Assembly (NCBI RefSeq): GCF_000003815.2
Contig: NC_049988.1
Coordinates: 20,457,180 to 20,521,179, forward strand
Length of the DNA: 64,000 nt
Source: Branchiostoma floridae
Lineage: Eukaryota > Chordata > Leptocardii > Amphioxiformes > Branchiostomatidae
Direction of reading: 5' to 3'
Shown here: piece by piece, positions 33,293 through 45,500 of the stretch
Layout: every line of letters begins with the position of its first letter
How positions within the stretch are numbered: the stretch's first letter is position 1
Position numbers and translations under genes: made by a program
The notes under the pieces: generated by a model
Told to the model about the DNA's origin: nothing
The model's input: only the letters and a program-made list of their open reading frames with translations
The model's database searches: none

Positions 33293-34343
33293 AACACATT
33301 ATTTCTTGCATTATTCAATGTTGATGTGCAGGATAAGGACGCATCGAGTGATGGGTAGGGCTTAATAAAGACATGTTGGTTTGCTGAATGTCTTCTCAGT
33401 GTGATAGGTCTTGCAGTGGTATATTTCATACTGAAGTAGAAGTTTTACAGAAACGCTTCCTCCTTTCGTATAAGTAAATGCATCTTTCTTTGCGGGACTG
33501 CATCGTAAGGTCGCAGATAGGGCCAGGTGGATCTATGCTGGCAGACATTACAGCTAAGGCGCATACTTTTCAGCATTGATGTGTAGTATAAGGATCTAGA
33601 GAGCATATTGATATTTTTGTTTAGGTGTCAGGTTTGCCGAATGCCCTCACAGTGTGTGAGACCCTATGGTACATTTTATATCTTTGACCAAACAAAATGC
33701 TATTTTTCTTATACATGAGGAACATATTTTTGAACTAACCTAAGTGATGTCATTAATCTTTAAGTCAAACAACTTTATATCTATTGTCATTCTACTTGTG
33801 TTCTTTTTTTAGATTGTATGTGTTTCATATAGCGTGCTTATTTTTTTATTTGTTGATCTCTTTACTAGTATATGTGGGTCGAACAACAGTCATAATATCT
33901 ATAGATTTGTATTCTTTTATTCGAGTCCAAATGTTACCTATGAGTATGATGTGCTTAATTTTGTATTTGCCGATATCTCAGCCTGACTCTTGTTAAAAGA
34001 AGTCACTTGCAATGTTATTCGTATTTGTTCACATTACACCAGTTTTACATCTGTTTTTAACAATAAATATTTACTGATTCATATAAAGAGTCATCATTGT
34101 GCCATGTGCTATTCTTACGTTTCGGATGTAGCGATTTGAGAATTTGCTATTTCAATGCCTATTGTTATGGTTATCAGGTATACTGTATATTCTTTACAAA
34201 GAAATGCCAAACAAGTGGAACGTTAACATTATTCCCGATGTAACCAATCAGCAGATCGTACATCTGATCTTCGGATAAATCGCATCAGGCGATAACGTCC
34301 CAGCATTGAGTTCACCGTTATCCGGATCAGTTTGCATATATAC
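33293..34343. other. 3' flank of copy 7 and intergenic DNA
   Basis: Non-coding; two blocks (33300-33470 and 33560-33760) look like repeats of the family 3' flank. The end (34250-34343) may be decayed LINE sequence continuous with 34463 onward. Confidence 0.5.
34062..34067 (+). terminator. conserved polyadenylation signal, copy 7
   Basis: AATAAA in TAACAATAAATATTTACTGA, about 770 bases after the stop. Confidence 0.55.
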
Positions 34344-34465
34344 GTCGATGTAGGTTAGACATCCAGGTAATAAGATACGCCAAAAATAGTTACTCAAGCA
34401 ACTGGATATGGTTTTGAAACGGTCAGACGTTTCGGATAGAATCCACTATCCTTCGTCAGTGACGT
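34344..34465. mobile_element. short insertion (about 120 bp) in a LINE, with 13-bp direct repeats
   Basis: Flanked by AGTTTGCATATAT on both sides (34330-34342 and 34467-34479). The right copy belongs to the LINE frame encoding FAYMPKSSTT. The insert ends GACGTTTCGGATAGAATCC...CTTCGTCAGTGAC, an end seen in dispersed retroelements. A Penelope-like element is a guess. Confidence 0.5.
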
Positions 34466-35803
34466 GAGTTTGCATATATGCCTAAATCGTCAACCACTGC
34501 TGCACTGCTAAAGGCATACCAGTCCTGGGTCACTAGTCTTGACAACAAGCAGACATCAGTGGTGTGCGTGTTACTTGCAGATATGTCAAAGGCTTTTGAC
34601 AAAGTAGACCATGGGATTCTTCTACAGCACCTTGCTACACGCGGTATCCCTGTTCAAATGTTGACTTGGATCAACAGTTATCTGTCTGGCAGGAAACAGC
34701 GTGTCGCCGCCAACGGTGAATTCAGCAGCTGGCACGACGTCACTTCCGGTGTACCCCAGGGGGGAGTCTTGTCACCTTACCTATTCCTGGTGTATATGTC
34801 CTCTCGAACTGTCAAACACGAAACGACCACCAACATCGGTTATGCTGATGACATTGGATTGTCTCGTTGCATCCCCTGTATCACTGCTGAATCCGACACC
34901 ACCATGCAGGAAGAGGCTACCCACCTGGACTCATGGGCAACACAAAACAACATGACCATGAATGGCGACAAATCGTACGAGCTTAGGATATGTTTCGCCA
35001 GAATACCACCTGACCTCCCTCCACTTACTCTAGGAGGAAAGGAGGTAGCAGTCGTTACATGTGCTCCCTACCTCGGTTTCAAGATCAGTTCCAACCTTAA
35101 GTATGACAGCCACATTTCTCACGTGACGGGAAAAGGCTCTCAACGCTTGCACTTCCTACGTCTTCTTGCCATAGGTGGTATGCCAGCTGAGGATTTAACA
35201 ACAGTATACACAACCCTCATCAGACCGGTACTGGAATATGCAAACGTTGTGTACGTTGGGTGTACCATCTCACAGTCAAACACCCTCGAGGCAGTACAGA
35301 AAAGAGCCATGAGGATCATTCAGAGAAACAGTGACTGCACGACTTCCCTCCTGCCAACACTCCAGTCCAGGCGCGAAGTAGCAGCAGTGACACTTATCAA
35401 CCAGATGCGCGCCAGCGACCATCCTCTACACTACATGGTTACAGGTGACAGGCAACAGCAGACTGGACGCACACTAAGGAACAGCAACCAGCTCACACTA
35501 CCGGCGTGTCGCACTGAGCGACTTAGAAAGTCGTTTTTGTATCAGGCAACATCTCTGTATAACAAGACTTTGTAGACATTCATTTCCTCTCAATGACAAT
35601 TGTCTAATGTTCTCTGGAATGACGAAACGCTGACGTCTTTTATTATGTAACTCTATTTTGTAATGAATGTTTTATAATGATACCCTAAGACTGATACTCT
35701 CGGGCAAACATACGCCCACAATTGTAATTTGGTTTAGAATTTCAGTTTCATGTACTAAACTGCGAAAACCAAAATAAAGCTCTCTCTCTCTCTCTCTCTC
35801 TCT
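34466..35803 (+). mobile_element. 5'-truncated LINE with reverse-transcriptase C-terminal two-thirds
   Basis: An open frame of about 365 codons (34478-35575) has RT motifs in order: LADMSKAFDKVDH, SGVPQGGVLSPYLF and the catalytic YADD, followed by the thumb and a KSFLYQATSLYNKTL terminus. Endonuclease and N-terminal RT are missing. The 3' UTR carries AAAATAAAG and ends in (CT)n at about 35780-35803. Clade CR1/Jockey-like by motif style; not assigned further. Confidence 0.85.
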
Positions 35804-35943
35804 TATCCGTCGGGTAACCTATATCAGTTGCTTTTCAGAACAGGGTATTTAGGTACACAATTTGAAACTAATGTCCGTCAACGTGATATCACAAAATATC
35901 CTGTTTTTTAAAGAAATGGATATAGGTTACCCAACAGATAAGG
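35803..35943. mobile_element. 140-bp MITE
   Basis: Inverted termini CTTATCCGTCGGGTAACC at about 35802 and GGTTACCCAACAGATAAG at about 35925-35942 (about 25 bases with inner TATATC). It sits directly against the (CT)n tail of the LINE. Confidence 0.65.
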
Positions 35944-36119
35944 TGAACTAGCGTTGATATCTGCACCACCAGATCAACACTCAACTGTACTTGAACCAGA
36001 TAAAATCTTCCTCTGCGGCACAGAAATCGATATAAGTTATTCTGGTAAAAACTTCCCAAGATAGCCTGGACCTAGTATCCAGCCGAATTCATAACTCTCT
36101 AGTAGTCTATCTTGTCATC

Positions 36120-36206
36120 TTATACATACTGCTACATTATGTGGGTAATCAGTGTTTGTCTAGTCTCCCTAACCTTTGACCGAAATGTCATTACATCATC
36201 ATCAAC
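36120..36206 (+). promoter_or_regulatory. conserved 5' module of copy 8
   Basis: TTATGTGGGTAATCAGTG (36138-36155) is perfect. The palindrome is broken: TTTGACCGAAATGTCATTAC. CATCATCATCAACATGG follows. Confidence 0.5.
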
Positions 36207-39200
36207 ATGGCCACCGCAGACCAAGAACCCCACGTCAGCGCAGTCCGTCCTCGTTCCTACCAAGACGAGAGCTATCTGCACGGGTTTCTTGGAACTGTGT
36301 TCGACTTACAGAAGGCTGGGGCATTTCAGGATGTCGGCCTTGAAGTCGAGGGCCGGCGGTTTCCCTGCCATCGGCTTGTTCTGTCCGCGGCCAGCCCCTA
36401 CTTCAGGGCCATGTTTACAAGTGACATGGCGGAAAGTCGTCAGAAGACGGTTGTTTTACAGGTAGGGTTGACGTGACGTATGGTTAGAATAGGGTGAAAC
36501 AGGTAACTTTCAAAGATGATACGCATTATAGAGAACATGTAAAATGAGGGAAATCCATTGTTTTCCCTAATTGTTCCTGTGATGTATCCTCTCTGCCCCC
36601 CTCCCCACTTACTGATGCTGTTGGTTGTGTTAAGGGGTTAAAGGTCAACTTAACGGGACACTTTGTACCACTATGAGTCAGTATTTTGAGTTTAAAATAA
36701 GAATCTATTTCAAATATCGGAAACAGACTACTATACATGCAAGAAGTAGTAGAGAATATATAGATAAAATACTGGTAGCAGAATGAGATAAAAATTAAGA
36801 TATATGACATTCACGTTATATCTGTACCTAATCTCCAAGCAAATCCTACGGCAGGATTAGGTAGTACATGTATCAAAAGCTGACAAATGAGTGTACTGCC
36901 TGTCTAGGACTGTGGATTGGCATACGTTATAATAGGATCTGCTTGGAGATAACCTGATAATAGTACATGTACCTTACGTGATAAACGTTCTGTTGTTTTG
37001 TTTTGCAGGGTTTGGATGCTGGCATGATTGGGGAGATCCTGAGGTACATCTACTCGGGAACCCTCCATGTGTCACTGGACAAAGTGCAGCCCCTGTACCA
37101 GGCAGCCGACCTCCTCCAACTGGACTATGTGAAAGACACCTGCAGCAGCTACATGGCCATGCACGTGGAGCGCTCCGCCTATGTGGACCTGTACAAGTTT
37201 GCTGAGGTCTTCTCTGTGGGCAGTGTCCGGAAACGCTGTTTGCAGTTAATTGCCAAACACTTTACTGAGGTTAGACTTCATATTGGGAGATGTAATATGG
37301 AAAAAAAGCCTGACGTAAATTTTGTTCAGTAGCATCTTTATTAGCACTTTGGGTAAAAGTTAGGCGTGACACGTCATTCAGTCTGATCTAACCAGCTCCA
37401 ATGTACCATGCCTTCAAAGCTTATTTGGTATGCTAAGAAACAGTTATACTGGCTATACATATACATATGTAGAGATTTTTTCTTCTTTCCATAGCATAGG
37501 GAAGTTAATAAAAAAATGAACAAAAAGCAGAAACTTTGGAAGAAATACTGTGAATCTAGGACAAAGGATGACTACATTAAATACACGAGGGCGAGAAACC
37601 AGGTCAGATGGGCCACAAGAAAAGCGGTCAAAACATATGAAAAGGAGAAAGCGAGAAACATCAAAGGCAATACCAAAATCTTCTGGAAATATGTAAACTC
37701 AAAATCCAAAGTGCGCCAAGGCATTCCAGACTTGGAAGATGGATCCTCAGTGGCACAATCGGATACAGAAAAAGCTGAGTTACTCAACAAGTTTTTTGTA
37801 AGCACCTTTACTAAGGAAGACCTACAACACATCCCAATACCAACTGAAAGACACTACAATGAAGAGATAACTGACATTGACATTTGTTTCGAGGAGGTCC
37901 AACAAAGATTGAAAAACCTCAACCCAAATAAGGCAATGGGGCCCGACAACGTACACCCTAGAGTGTTAAAGGAATTGGCGGACACCCTGGCGGTTCCACT
38001 GCAGATTCTCTACGTCAAGACTGTACAAGAAGGCAAACTCCCCGATGCCTGGAAAACCGCTAATGTCACGCCAATTTACAAAAAGGGTTGTAAGAAATCA
38101 CCCGGTAACTACCGCCCGGTTAGCCTGACCTCAGTAGTAGGAAAAATTCTGGAAGGGTTGATTAGAGACGCCATTGTCAAGCATATGAAGGTAAACAATC
38201 TCTTTACACCACACCAACATGGCTTCTTGCCAGGAAGATCTACTACCACTCAGATGTTGGAGTGCTTAGACGAGTGGACAGAGTGGCTTGACCGAGGAAC
38301 ACCCGTTGACGCGGTCTATCTCGACTTCCGCAAGGCTTTTGATTCAGTACCAATTAAGAGACTATTAGCCAAAATACAAAGCTACGGGATCACGGGTAAC
38401 CTTTTAAATTGGATTGAATCTTTTTTGTCAGGACGGAGACAGAGAGTCTGTGTCAATGGGGAAAAATCAGAATGGGCCGAAGTAACAAGCGGAGTTCCCC
38501 AGGGGAGCGTCCTGGGTCCGGTGCTCTTCACTATTTTTGTCAACGACATGCCGGAAATTGTGCAGAGTAAGCTGAAGCTCTTTGCAGACGACACTAAGTT
38601 ATATAGATCAGTAGTACAAAGGGAAGAATGCAACAAATTGCAGAGGGACCTTCAAGTACTTCAGGACTGGGCAATAAAATGGCAGTTGAGCTTTCATCCC
38701 ATGAAATGTACAGTAATAAGACTGGGAAAAGGACACCCTGACTACACATACTCAATGTTGGATAATGAGACTCGTACCCTACTAGAATTCACACAACAGG
38801 AAAAGGACTTGGGTATTACTGTTGACAAGGAGCTGAGTTTCAGCAAACATATATCCAACATTTGTAATAAGGCAAATCAGATCGCAGGTCTCATATGGAG
38901 GACTTTTGCCTATGTAGATAAGGAGGTGTTCCTACTCCTATATAAGTCGCTCATTCGTCCCCAGCTGGAGTATGGGGCTCCTGCATGGTCCCCCTACATA
39001 TGGAAGCTGGCCCTGGATCTAGAAAGGGTACAGAAGAGAGCAACGAAGAGAGTTCCCGGCCTTAGAAGTCTACCCTATGAAGAGAGACTGAAGGCTCTAA
39101 ACTTACCTACGCTGGTCTATAGGAGACTTAGGGGGGACCTGATAAACACCTACAAGTTCCTACATGGGATATATGACACTTCATGTCCGTTTGAGTTAAA

Positions 39201-41155
39201 TACGAGCACAAGAACAAGGGGTCACTGCCTCCGGATTAAGAGACAAGCGTCAAAAAGTAACAGAAGATCACACTTCTTCTGCATCAGAGTTGTCTCATGG
39301 TGGAACAATCTACCAGAGCCGGTGGTGACATCCCCAAGTGTAAACTGCTTTAAGGAAAGACTAGACAACCACATGAAGAAACACAGCGTGTATTACAACT
39401 TTAGAGCTCTGGACGACCCGCAATTACCTGGGATGTCAGTGACTTAGAAAGGAAAGAGCGGCCTAAACTGGAACTGCAGTTCCTACCTGAGCCTGAAGAA
39501 CTCTACTCTACTCTACTCTACTCATACATGCGTTGTCATGTACATTTTGACAAAAACATTTAAGATACAGATTAATTTACATAATTCCTGTATCTTTTCC
39601 TCCACAGATTGCCTCCAGGGAGGATTTTTGCAGCCTGAGTGTGAATCAGCTGACTGAGATCATCAGCCACGATGAGCTGGATGTTAAAGAGGAGACAACA
39701 GTGTGGGAGTCTGTGGTGAGATGGGTAAAGCACAGTAGGGAGGACAGGTGGGTTCGGTGTTGTTTTTTTGTTACATATCAGGCTTTTAACATGAAATAAA
39801 CTTAACTTATTAGGAAGCTTATATTATACCAGGGAAACAGCTTAATACATGCCTATTCTGTATACAGACTGCACCACCTACCCAGCATCCTCCCTCACAT
39901 CCGCTTCAACCTGCTGACCTCAGACGACACGGCAGCCATCTTGGAGCATCCCCTCGTCAGGGAGGATCCTGGGAGTTCTGGGGGCATCAGGAATGCGGTA
40001 CAGAAAGGAGACCCTGACCTGAAACCGAGGCATGGGATGTTCACGGAAATGATGCTGCTGTTTAGAGTAGAGTCAGTATATACTTTTTCATATTTTCTTC
40101 AGTAGACTTGCTAGGTCTGGAAGAATTCTTGCACATTTGAAGGTCATGCAATACACATTTCTGTGGAATCAATCACTTAAGCCCATTTCTCACGACTGAC
40201 AAGATTTTATTTGATAGACAACATCAGTGTGTGCCCGAAGAGAAGAATTTGCAGCCCAGTTTTATTGACAGTTTGCAACGTTTTTTTTAATCCTCTCCAG
40301 TATCGATGAGATTCTCTTCATGAACCCCAGGAAGGGAAATACATCAGCTGCAGTTATGATGATACTAACTTTGCTGAGGCCTGGGCCATGACAGTTACCA
40401 GTGATAATGATATCTACTTGCTGAGTAGTGAATTACATGATAACTACAATGACTTGTCCATGTTCAAGTACAACCATGCGGAGAATGTGTGGAAACATGC
40501 GGGTATGTCAGCTGCACCCAATTCGGTGCAACCAGGAGAGATTCGTTTCCAAAAGCTCCTTGTTGAAGTAGATCATTTTTTTTACAACCTTGCCGTTGAA
40601 ATGGGTGGATCAGTGCATATGAGAAAGTACAACCGGCACACAGACCAGTGGCAGGACTGCTCACAGCTGCAGATTGATGCAGAGTGGAATTTCAGCGTTC
40701 CGTTGCTCTGTGGCCCACACCTCTATTTCATCATGAACTCAGAAATGCATCGCTACAATCCGAGCCAGGACTCTTGGTGTGAGCTAACTCCACCAGAACT
40801 CATACCAAAAGTCTGTACAGCAGTTGCCATGGGAACAGAGATTTTCTGCACAAATCGTTACTTTACTCAGACCATGGTGTACGACACAGAGTCTGACCGC
40901 TGGCAGAAACTGCAAGGCTGGTCAAATCTCGATGTTAAGGTTAAAATGCCCTATCTTTTTGTACTGGGGAACCAACTGCATGTATGGGTGACCTATGATA
41001 CTGCCTCATCCAATGACTACCTAGTCTATGTGTATGACAGGTCTGCTGATGCTTGGAGAGACTTGAAGGCCTCCATACCTAATGAGGAATATGAGGTACC
41101 TTCCTGCGAGTGCCCTGTGGCTCGTGTATACCTACCCTATCTTAAGAGGGCTTAA
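36207..41155 (+). pseudogene. KLHL array copy 8: BTB-BACK-Kelch gene with frameshift in the kelch exon
   Basis: Exons 36207-36461, 37009-37269, 39608-39747, 39868-40071, 40301-41155; splice sites look good. Near 40326-40331 one base is missing: ATGAACCCCAGGAAGGG against ATGAACCCTCGGGAAGGG in other copies. The kelch frame then runs to an early TGA at 40389-40391, while the correct frame continues open to 41155 (ending ARVYLPYLKRA). Total coding length is one base short of a multiple of three. Intron 2 holds a 2-kb LINE. The 5' half (exon 1, intron 1) matches copy 6; intron 2 and surroundings match copy 1. Apart from the shift the domain is well preserved, so the damage is recent, polymorphic or an assembly error. 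Confidence 0.82.
37499..39523 (+). mobile_element. CR1-like LINE with open reverse-transcriptase frame, in intron 2 of copy 8
   Basis: A 643-codon frame (37516-39447) without stops. It has the linker preceding RT (YTRARNQVRWATRK, KAMGPDNVHPRVLKE), then RT motifs NYRPVSLTSVVGK, LDFRKAFDSV (motif A), SGVPQGSVLGPVLF (B), catalytic FADD (C) and RRSHFFCIRVVSWWNNLP at the C-terminus. The endonuclease is absent, so it is 5'-truncated or starts internally. It ends with CTACT pentamers. Copy 1 intron 2 shows the empty site (CTAGCATATATGCGTTGTCAT). Confidence 0.92.
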
Positions 41156-41242
41156 AACACATCTCATCTTATGCTTTTCAACGTTACTATATTGCATCGG
41201 GACCCAGAGAACTTTCAGATTACTTTTTTGTGTAGATCTGAG

Positions 41243-41875
41243 ATTTTGCTTAATACTCTCATAATGGGGAAAACTATGATACAAACATTGTGCCTCTCTT
41301 ACAGAATATGGATATTTTTATATTACAGACCAGATGCGTTTTGAAATCTAACTGCAGTAAGACACATTTTCTTGATCTCTTACAATTATTGTAATTTACA
41401 TTTATTCTAGATTTTATCTTTTCCTATAGTGTACTTATGTTACTAGTACTAGTTATTTTTTTATCCCCTTTTATGTTAATCTAACCAAGGTGAACTTTTA
41501 GCAGCCCTCCACGTACAGGCCAGGCCCTTCAGTAAGTGACTCCATCAAGCTCAGGACTTTTGCTTAATACTCTTATAATGGGAGAAACTTTTATACAAAC
41601 ATTGCGCCTCTTTTATAGAATAGGGATATTTTGTTATTACAGACCAGATGTGTTTTTTGAAATCTAAAGGCAGTAATTAGAAAGACACCTTTTATTGATC
41701 TCTTATGATTATTGTAATTTACATTTATTCTAGATTTTATCTTTTCCTATAGTCTACTAATGTCACTAGTTCTGTTTTTTAATCACCTTTTATGTTAATC
41801 TAACCAAGGTGAACTTTTAGCAGCCCTCCACTGACCAGGCCCTTCAGTAAGTGACTCCATCGAGGACTTTTGCTG
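41243..41875. repeat. tandem duplication of about 314 bp in the 3' flank of copy 8
   Basis: Two adjacent units offset by about 314 bases, each running from TTTTGCTTAATACTC through TTATTCTAGATTTTATC and AACCAAGGTGAACTTTTAGC to the CAGTAAGTGACTCCATC motif. Differences are scattered point changes and small indels. Confidence 0.85.
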
Positions 41876-42033
41876 ACAATTTTCAAGTTAGGCATGTAAT
41901 TGGAAATTTACCCATGGTTTGAGATTGCACCAGCTTATGAATACAGAGTAAAGTTTAACATATCGTACACGACATTGGGAGGTACCCGTATTACTATTAA
42001 CACCAGTTTATGTTTCCATTTACAATGTTTAAC

Positions 42034-42039
42034 AATAAA
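42034..42039 (+). terminator. conserved polyadenylation signal, copy 8
   Basis: AATAAA in TTTAACAATAAATATATACTG, downstream of the duplicated flank. Confidence 0.5.
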
Positions 42040-42414
42040 TATATACTGATAGATACAAAAACTTGCCCTTTTGATTTGATTCGATTTATTGAGATTGCGA
42101 ACAATACGATACACGTGGGTATTGCCAAGTGCTATTGTTCCAAGGCCCGTGGTGTAAGGGTAATCGGGTCAATGCCATGTTCCAAGAAAATTGAAAGAAA
42201 GAAATATAACGTTAGTGCCACGTGCACTGTGAGCCCATCAGCTGACCCAGCAACTGATTACGAGACAACTTTGCATAGACATTTGGCCAAGACTTGGCAA
42301 CATGACCAAAAAATCACAAATCCTCCTTCTTGTTACTTGGTGATTTGTGCTCTACCAAATCTATATTCAAGTTAATGGAACCTTCCTACTAGCATTCTTC
42401 CTGCTTGAGATATG

Positions 42415-42507
42415 ATGGCTGCGCTAATACTGCTACATTATGTGGGTATTCAGTGTTTGTCTAGCCTAACTACCCTTTGACCCTCGGGTCATACCATCAT
42501 CATCAAC
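42415..42507 (+). promoter_or_regulatory. conserved 5' module of copy 9
   Basis: TGATGGCTGCGCTAATACTG, TTATGTGGGTATTCAGTG (42439-42456), then a perfect palindrome TGACCC-TC-GGGTCA (42478-42491), then CATCATCATCAACATGG. Confidence 0.55.
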
Positions 42508-45500
42508 ATGGCCGCCGCAGACCAAGAACCCCACGTCAGCGAAGTTCTTCCTAGTTCCTACCAAGACGAGAGCTATCTGCGCGGCTTTCTTGGTTCTGTG
42601 GGCGAACTACAGAAGGCTGGAGCATTTCAGGATGTCGTCCTTGAAGTCGAGGGCCGACGGTTTCCCTGCCATCGGCTTGTTCTGTCCGCGGCCAGCCCCT
42701 ACTTCAGGGCCATGTTTACAAGTGACATGGCGGAAAGTCGTCTGAAGACGGTTGTCTTACAGGTAGGACTGGCGTGATTAGTGGTTAGATTAGAGTCAAA
42801 CAATTACCGATTAAATGTGCTATGTATACTAGAGAACACATAAAACAATTGAAACTATTGATTTATCAATTCAACAAATGTTAGAACTTCCCTTCGATGT
42901 GTCCCTCGCTATGCCCCCCTCCCCACTTACTGGCCTCATTGGTATTTAGGGGCCGTTATAGGTTAACTTTACGTGCCACACATAATCATTATGAACATCC
43001 ATTTTAACTATAACAGAATGCTATCATAAACATACTACTATATGTTCAAATAAAGATTATGTAGATGAAATGAAAGAATGTGATGAAATTCGACAGTCCT
43101 ATAAGAATTTCTGATACATGTATATTTTATGTCAAACTGCTTTTTCTATAATCAAGAAAGAAAAGGGCTGTTCAAAGAGGCCATCAAATTCCACCCAAAC
43201 TTCCTCAAATTCACTGACAAAAAGAAAACAGTTCTCCTTTTAACATCACAAAACCTACACATAATAGAAAAGGTGGGATCTTTCATCTTCCACTGTCTTC
43301 GAAAAAGGAGTCGAACCCAATAACCCAGGATTCAGGATCTAGAGTTAGCTTTCACTAGTTTTAGACTAGAGTACACTTGTGATATTGTATTTTACACACT
43401 TTTTGAATCTTTTATGTTACCTGCAATTAGCCCACGGGCAAGGATTTGCAATAAAACTTGTTGAGTAACGGTATATCAAGGAGGTTATATAACCTCATTG
43501 GGTATATCCTGTGGATAATGATACACTATATAGCATACGTTGAACAATTTTATGTTACATTATATTGTTTTGTAGGGTTTGGATGCAGGCATATTAGGGG
43601 AGATCCTGAGTTACATCTACTCGGGAACCCTCCATGTGTCCCTGGACAAAGTGCAGTCCCTGTACCAGGCAGCCGACCTCCTCCAACTGGACTATGTGAG
43701 AGACACCTGCAGCAGCTACATGGTGAAATACATGAAAGTGGAGCACTTCAACTGTGTGGACCTGTTCAATTTTGCTGATGTCTTCTCTCAGAATATTATG
43801 CGGAAACGCTGCCAGCAGTTGATCCTTAGACACTTTACTGAGGTCAGTCTTTATAATGAGTTACTAGTAGGCAAGTGTCCCAAATAGTAATCAATATTGA
43901 CTGCTGACCAAAATGAATAACATGAATATATTTCACTTTGTTTTTATATTCACAAACTGCGATGGAGACCAGAGAACTACAGAAGTACAGCATTATATTT
44001 TGAGAAATGAAGCATTTAGGTTTGTAATATTTTGGAGGAAAATCGACCCATTAGAGTACTGTAAATGCAGAAATGTTCGCGGTGGTTTGATGTTTTCGGT
44101 TTTCGCGGTGGCTGCTTCACTGCAAATCGAAAACCACCGTGAACATTTTTCCATGGCTGTAAGAGACTACAGTGCATGGTGTTGACGCGAACTTAAAACC
44201 ACCGCAAAAAGTTCTTTTTCCTGCTACGCGAAATTAAATCCCGTCAAACTTAAATGCATTTACAGTATTTGAGGAAGTTATCCAATTTTTATGAGCATTT
44301 TTGTTAGCGAAGGTTATGTGCAACAGGTAGTTCAGTGTGATATAACCAGCTGCAGTCATGCAAAATGCATGCAATGCTGATGTTTTACTCCGATGTGGGA
44401 GGGGGGGGGGGGTTATACCAGCAAATTGAATGTGGATACAAATACAAAGCGTTTGCTACTTCTTTTGACCCACGTATAGCTGTATACACAATCAGGGCTC
44501 GAAATACCACATATGCATATGCAGCTCATTGCAGGTAAAATTGGAGATGTGTAAGTATTTCTGGTGTCTACCTGCAACTAAGCTGCACTGGTCCATGTAC
44601 TGGTTTTTATACGTAAATGTTCTAGGTGTAGGTGCATGTGGATTGTTCTTAGCTGCATTTGCTGTTACCACCTACAAAGTATAAAAGAAAAAAATAGCAA
44701 TGGTTCCTGAACAATTTTTGGTATGATCCATAAGACCATACTTCCTAAATGAAGAATGGTGCAGATAAAATTTTGTCTGATGCAGGTAATTTTCAATGTT
44801 ACCTGCACCACTGCAGGTATACAGAAAAAAGTATTTCAATCCCTGACAATACATGTAAACCAGGATAGAGGCACTTTCCTGCAGTACCTTTGAACATGTA
44901 CTTGTACTTCGCACCTCCTCAGGTTGCCTCCAGTGAGGAGTTTTGCAGCCTGAGTGAGAGTCAGCTGACTGAGATCATCAGCCATGATGAGCTGGATGTT
45001 AAAGAGGAAACAACAGTGTGGGAGGCTGTGGTGAAATGGGTGCATCACAGCAGGGAGGACAGGTGGGTGTCACTGTTTTAGAGGTACATCCTAATAGTTT
45101 TCATCTGAAATAAACATATTTTATTAACTTCATGTTTCACCAAGATGTTACTAAGAAGTCAACTGAACCAACCTTTATTCTGTACCCTCATGCCAACCCT
45201 CCCCTGTACCCTACAGACTGCAGCACCTACCCAACATCCTCCCTCACATCCGCTTCAACCTGCTGACCTCAGACGACACGGCAGCCATCTTGGAACACCC
45301 GTTCATCAGAGAGGATCCTGGGAGTTCTGAGGTCATCAGGAATGCGGTAAAGAAAAGGAACCCGAACTTGAAGCCAAACTTGAAGCCAAGGCTAGGGCTT
45401 AACATGGAGATGGCTCTTCTGTTCAATTCAACAGACCGGTCAGTAAATGAAATCCTTTTTTTTTGTCTGACTTTCCAGGACGTTAACTGTCATGTACTGA

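Larger units (their letters stand above)
41156..42414. other. copy 8 / copy 9 intergenic region
   Basis: 3' flank with an internal tandem duplication (41243-41875) and a poly(A) region near 42034. The stretch 42060-42414 has a 121-codon open frame with no recognisable domain, probably fortuitous. Confidence 0.55.

Noticed and set aside
42010-42375. 121-codon frame between copies 8 and 9
   Set aside because: Begins in the AT-rich poly(A) region, shows no recognisable domain and has no splice or promoter context.
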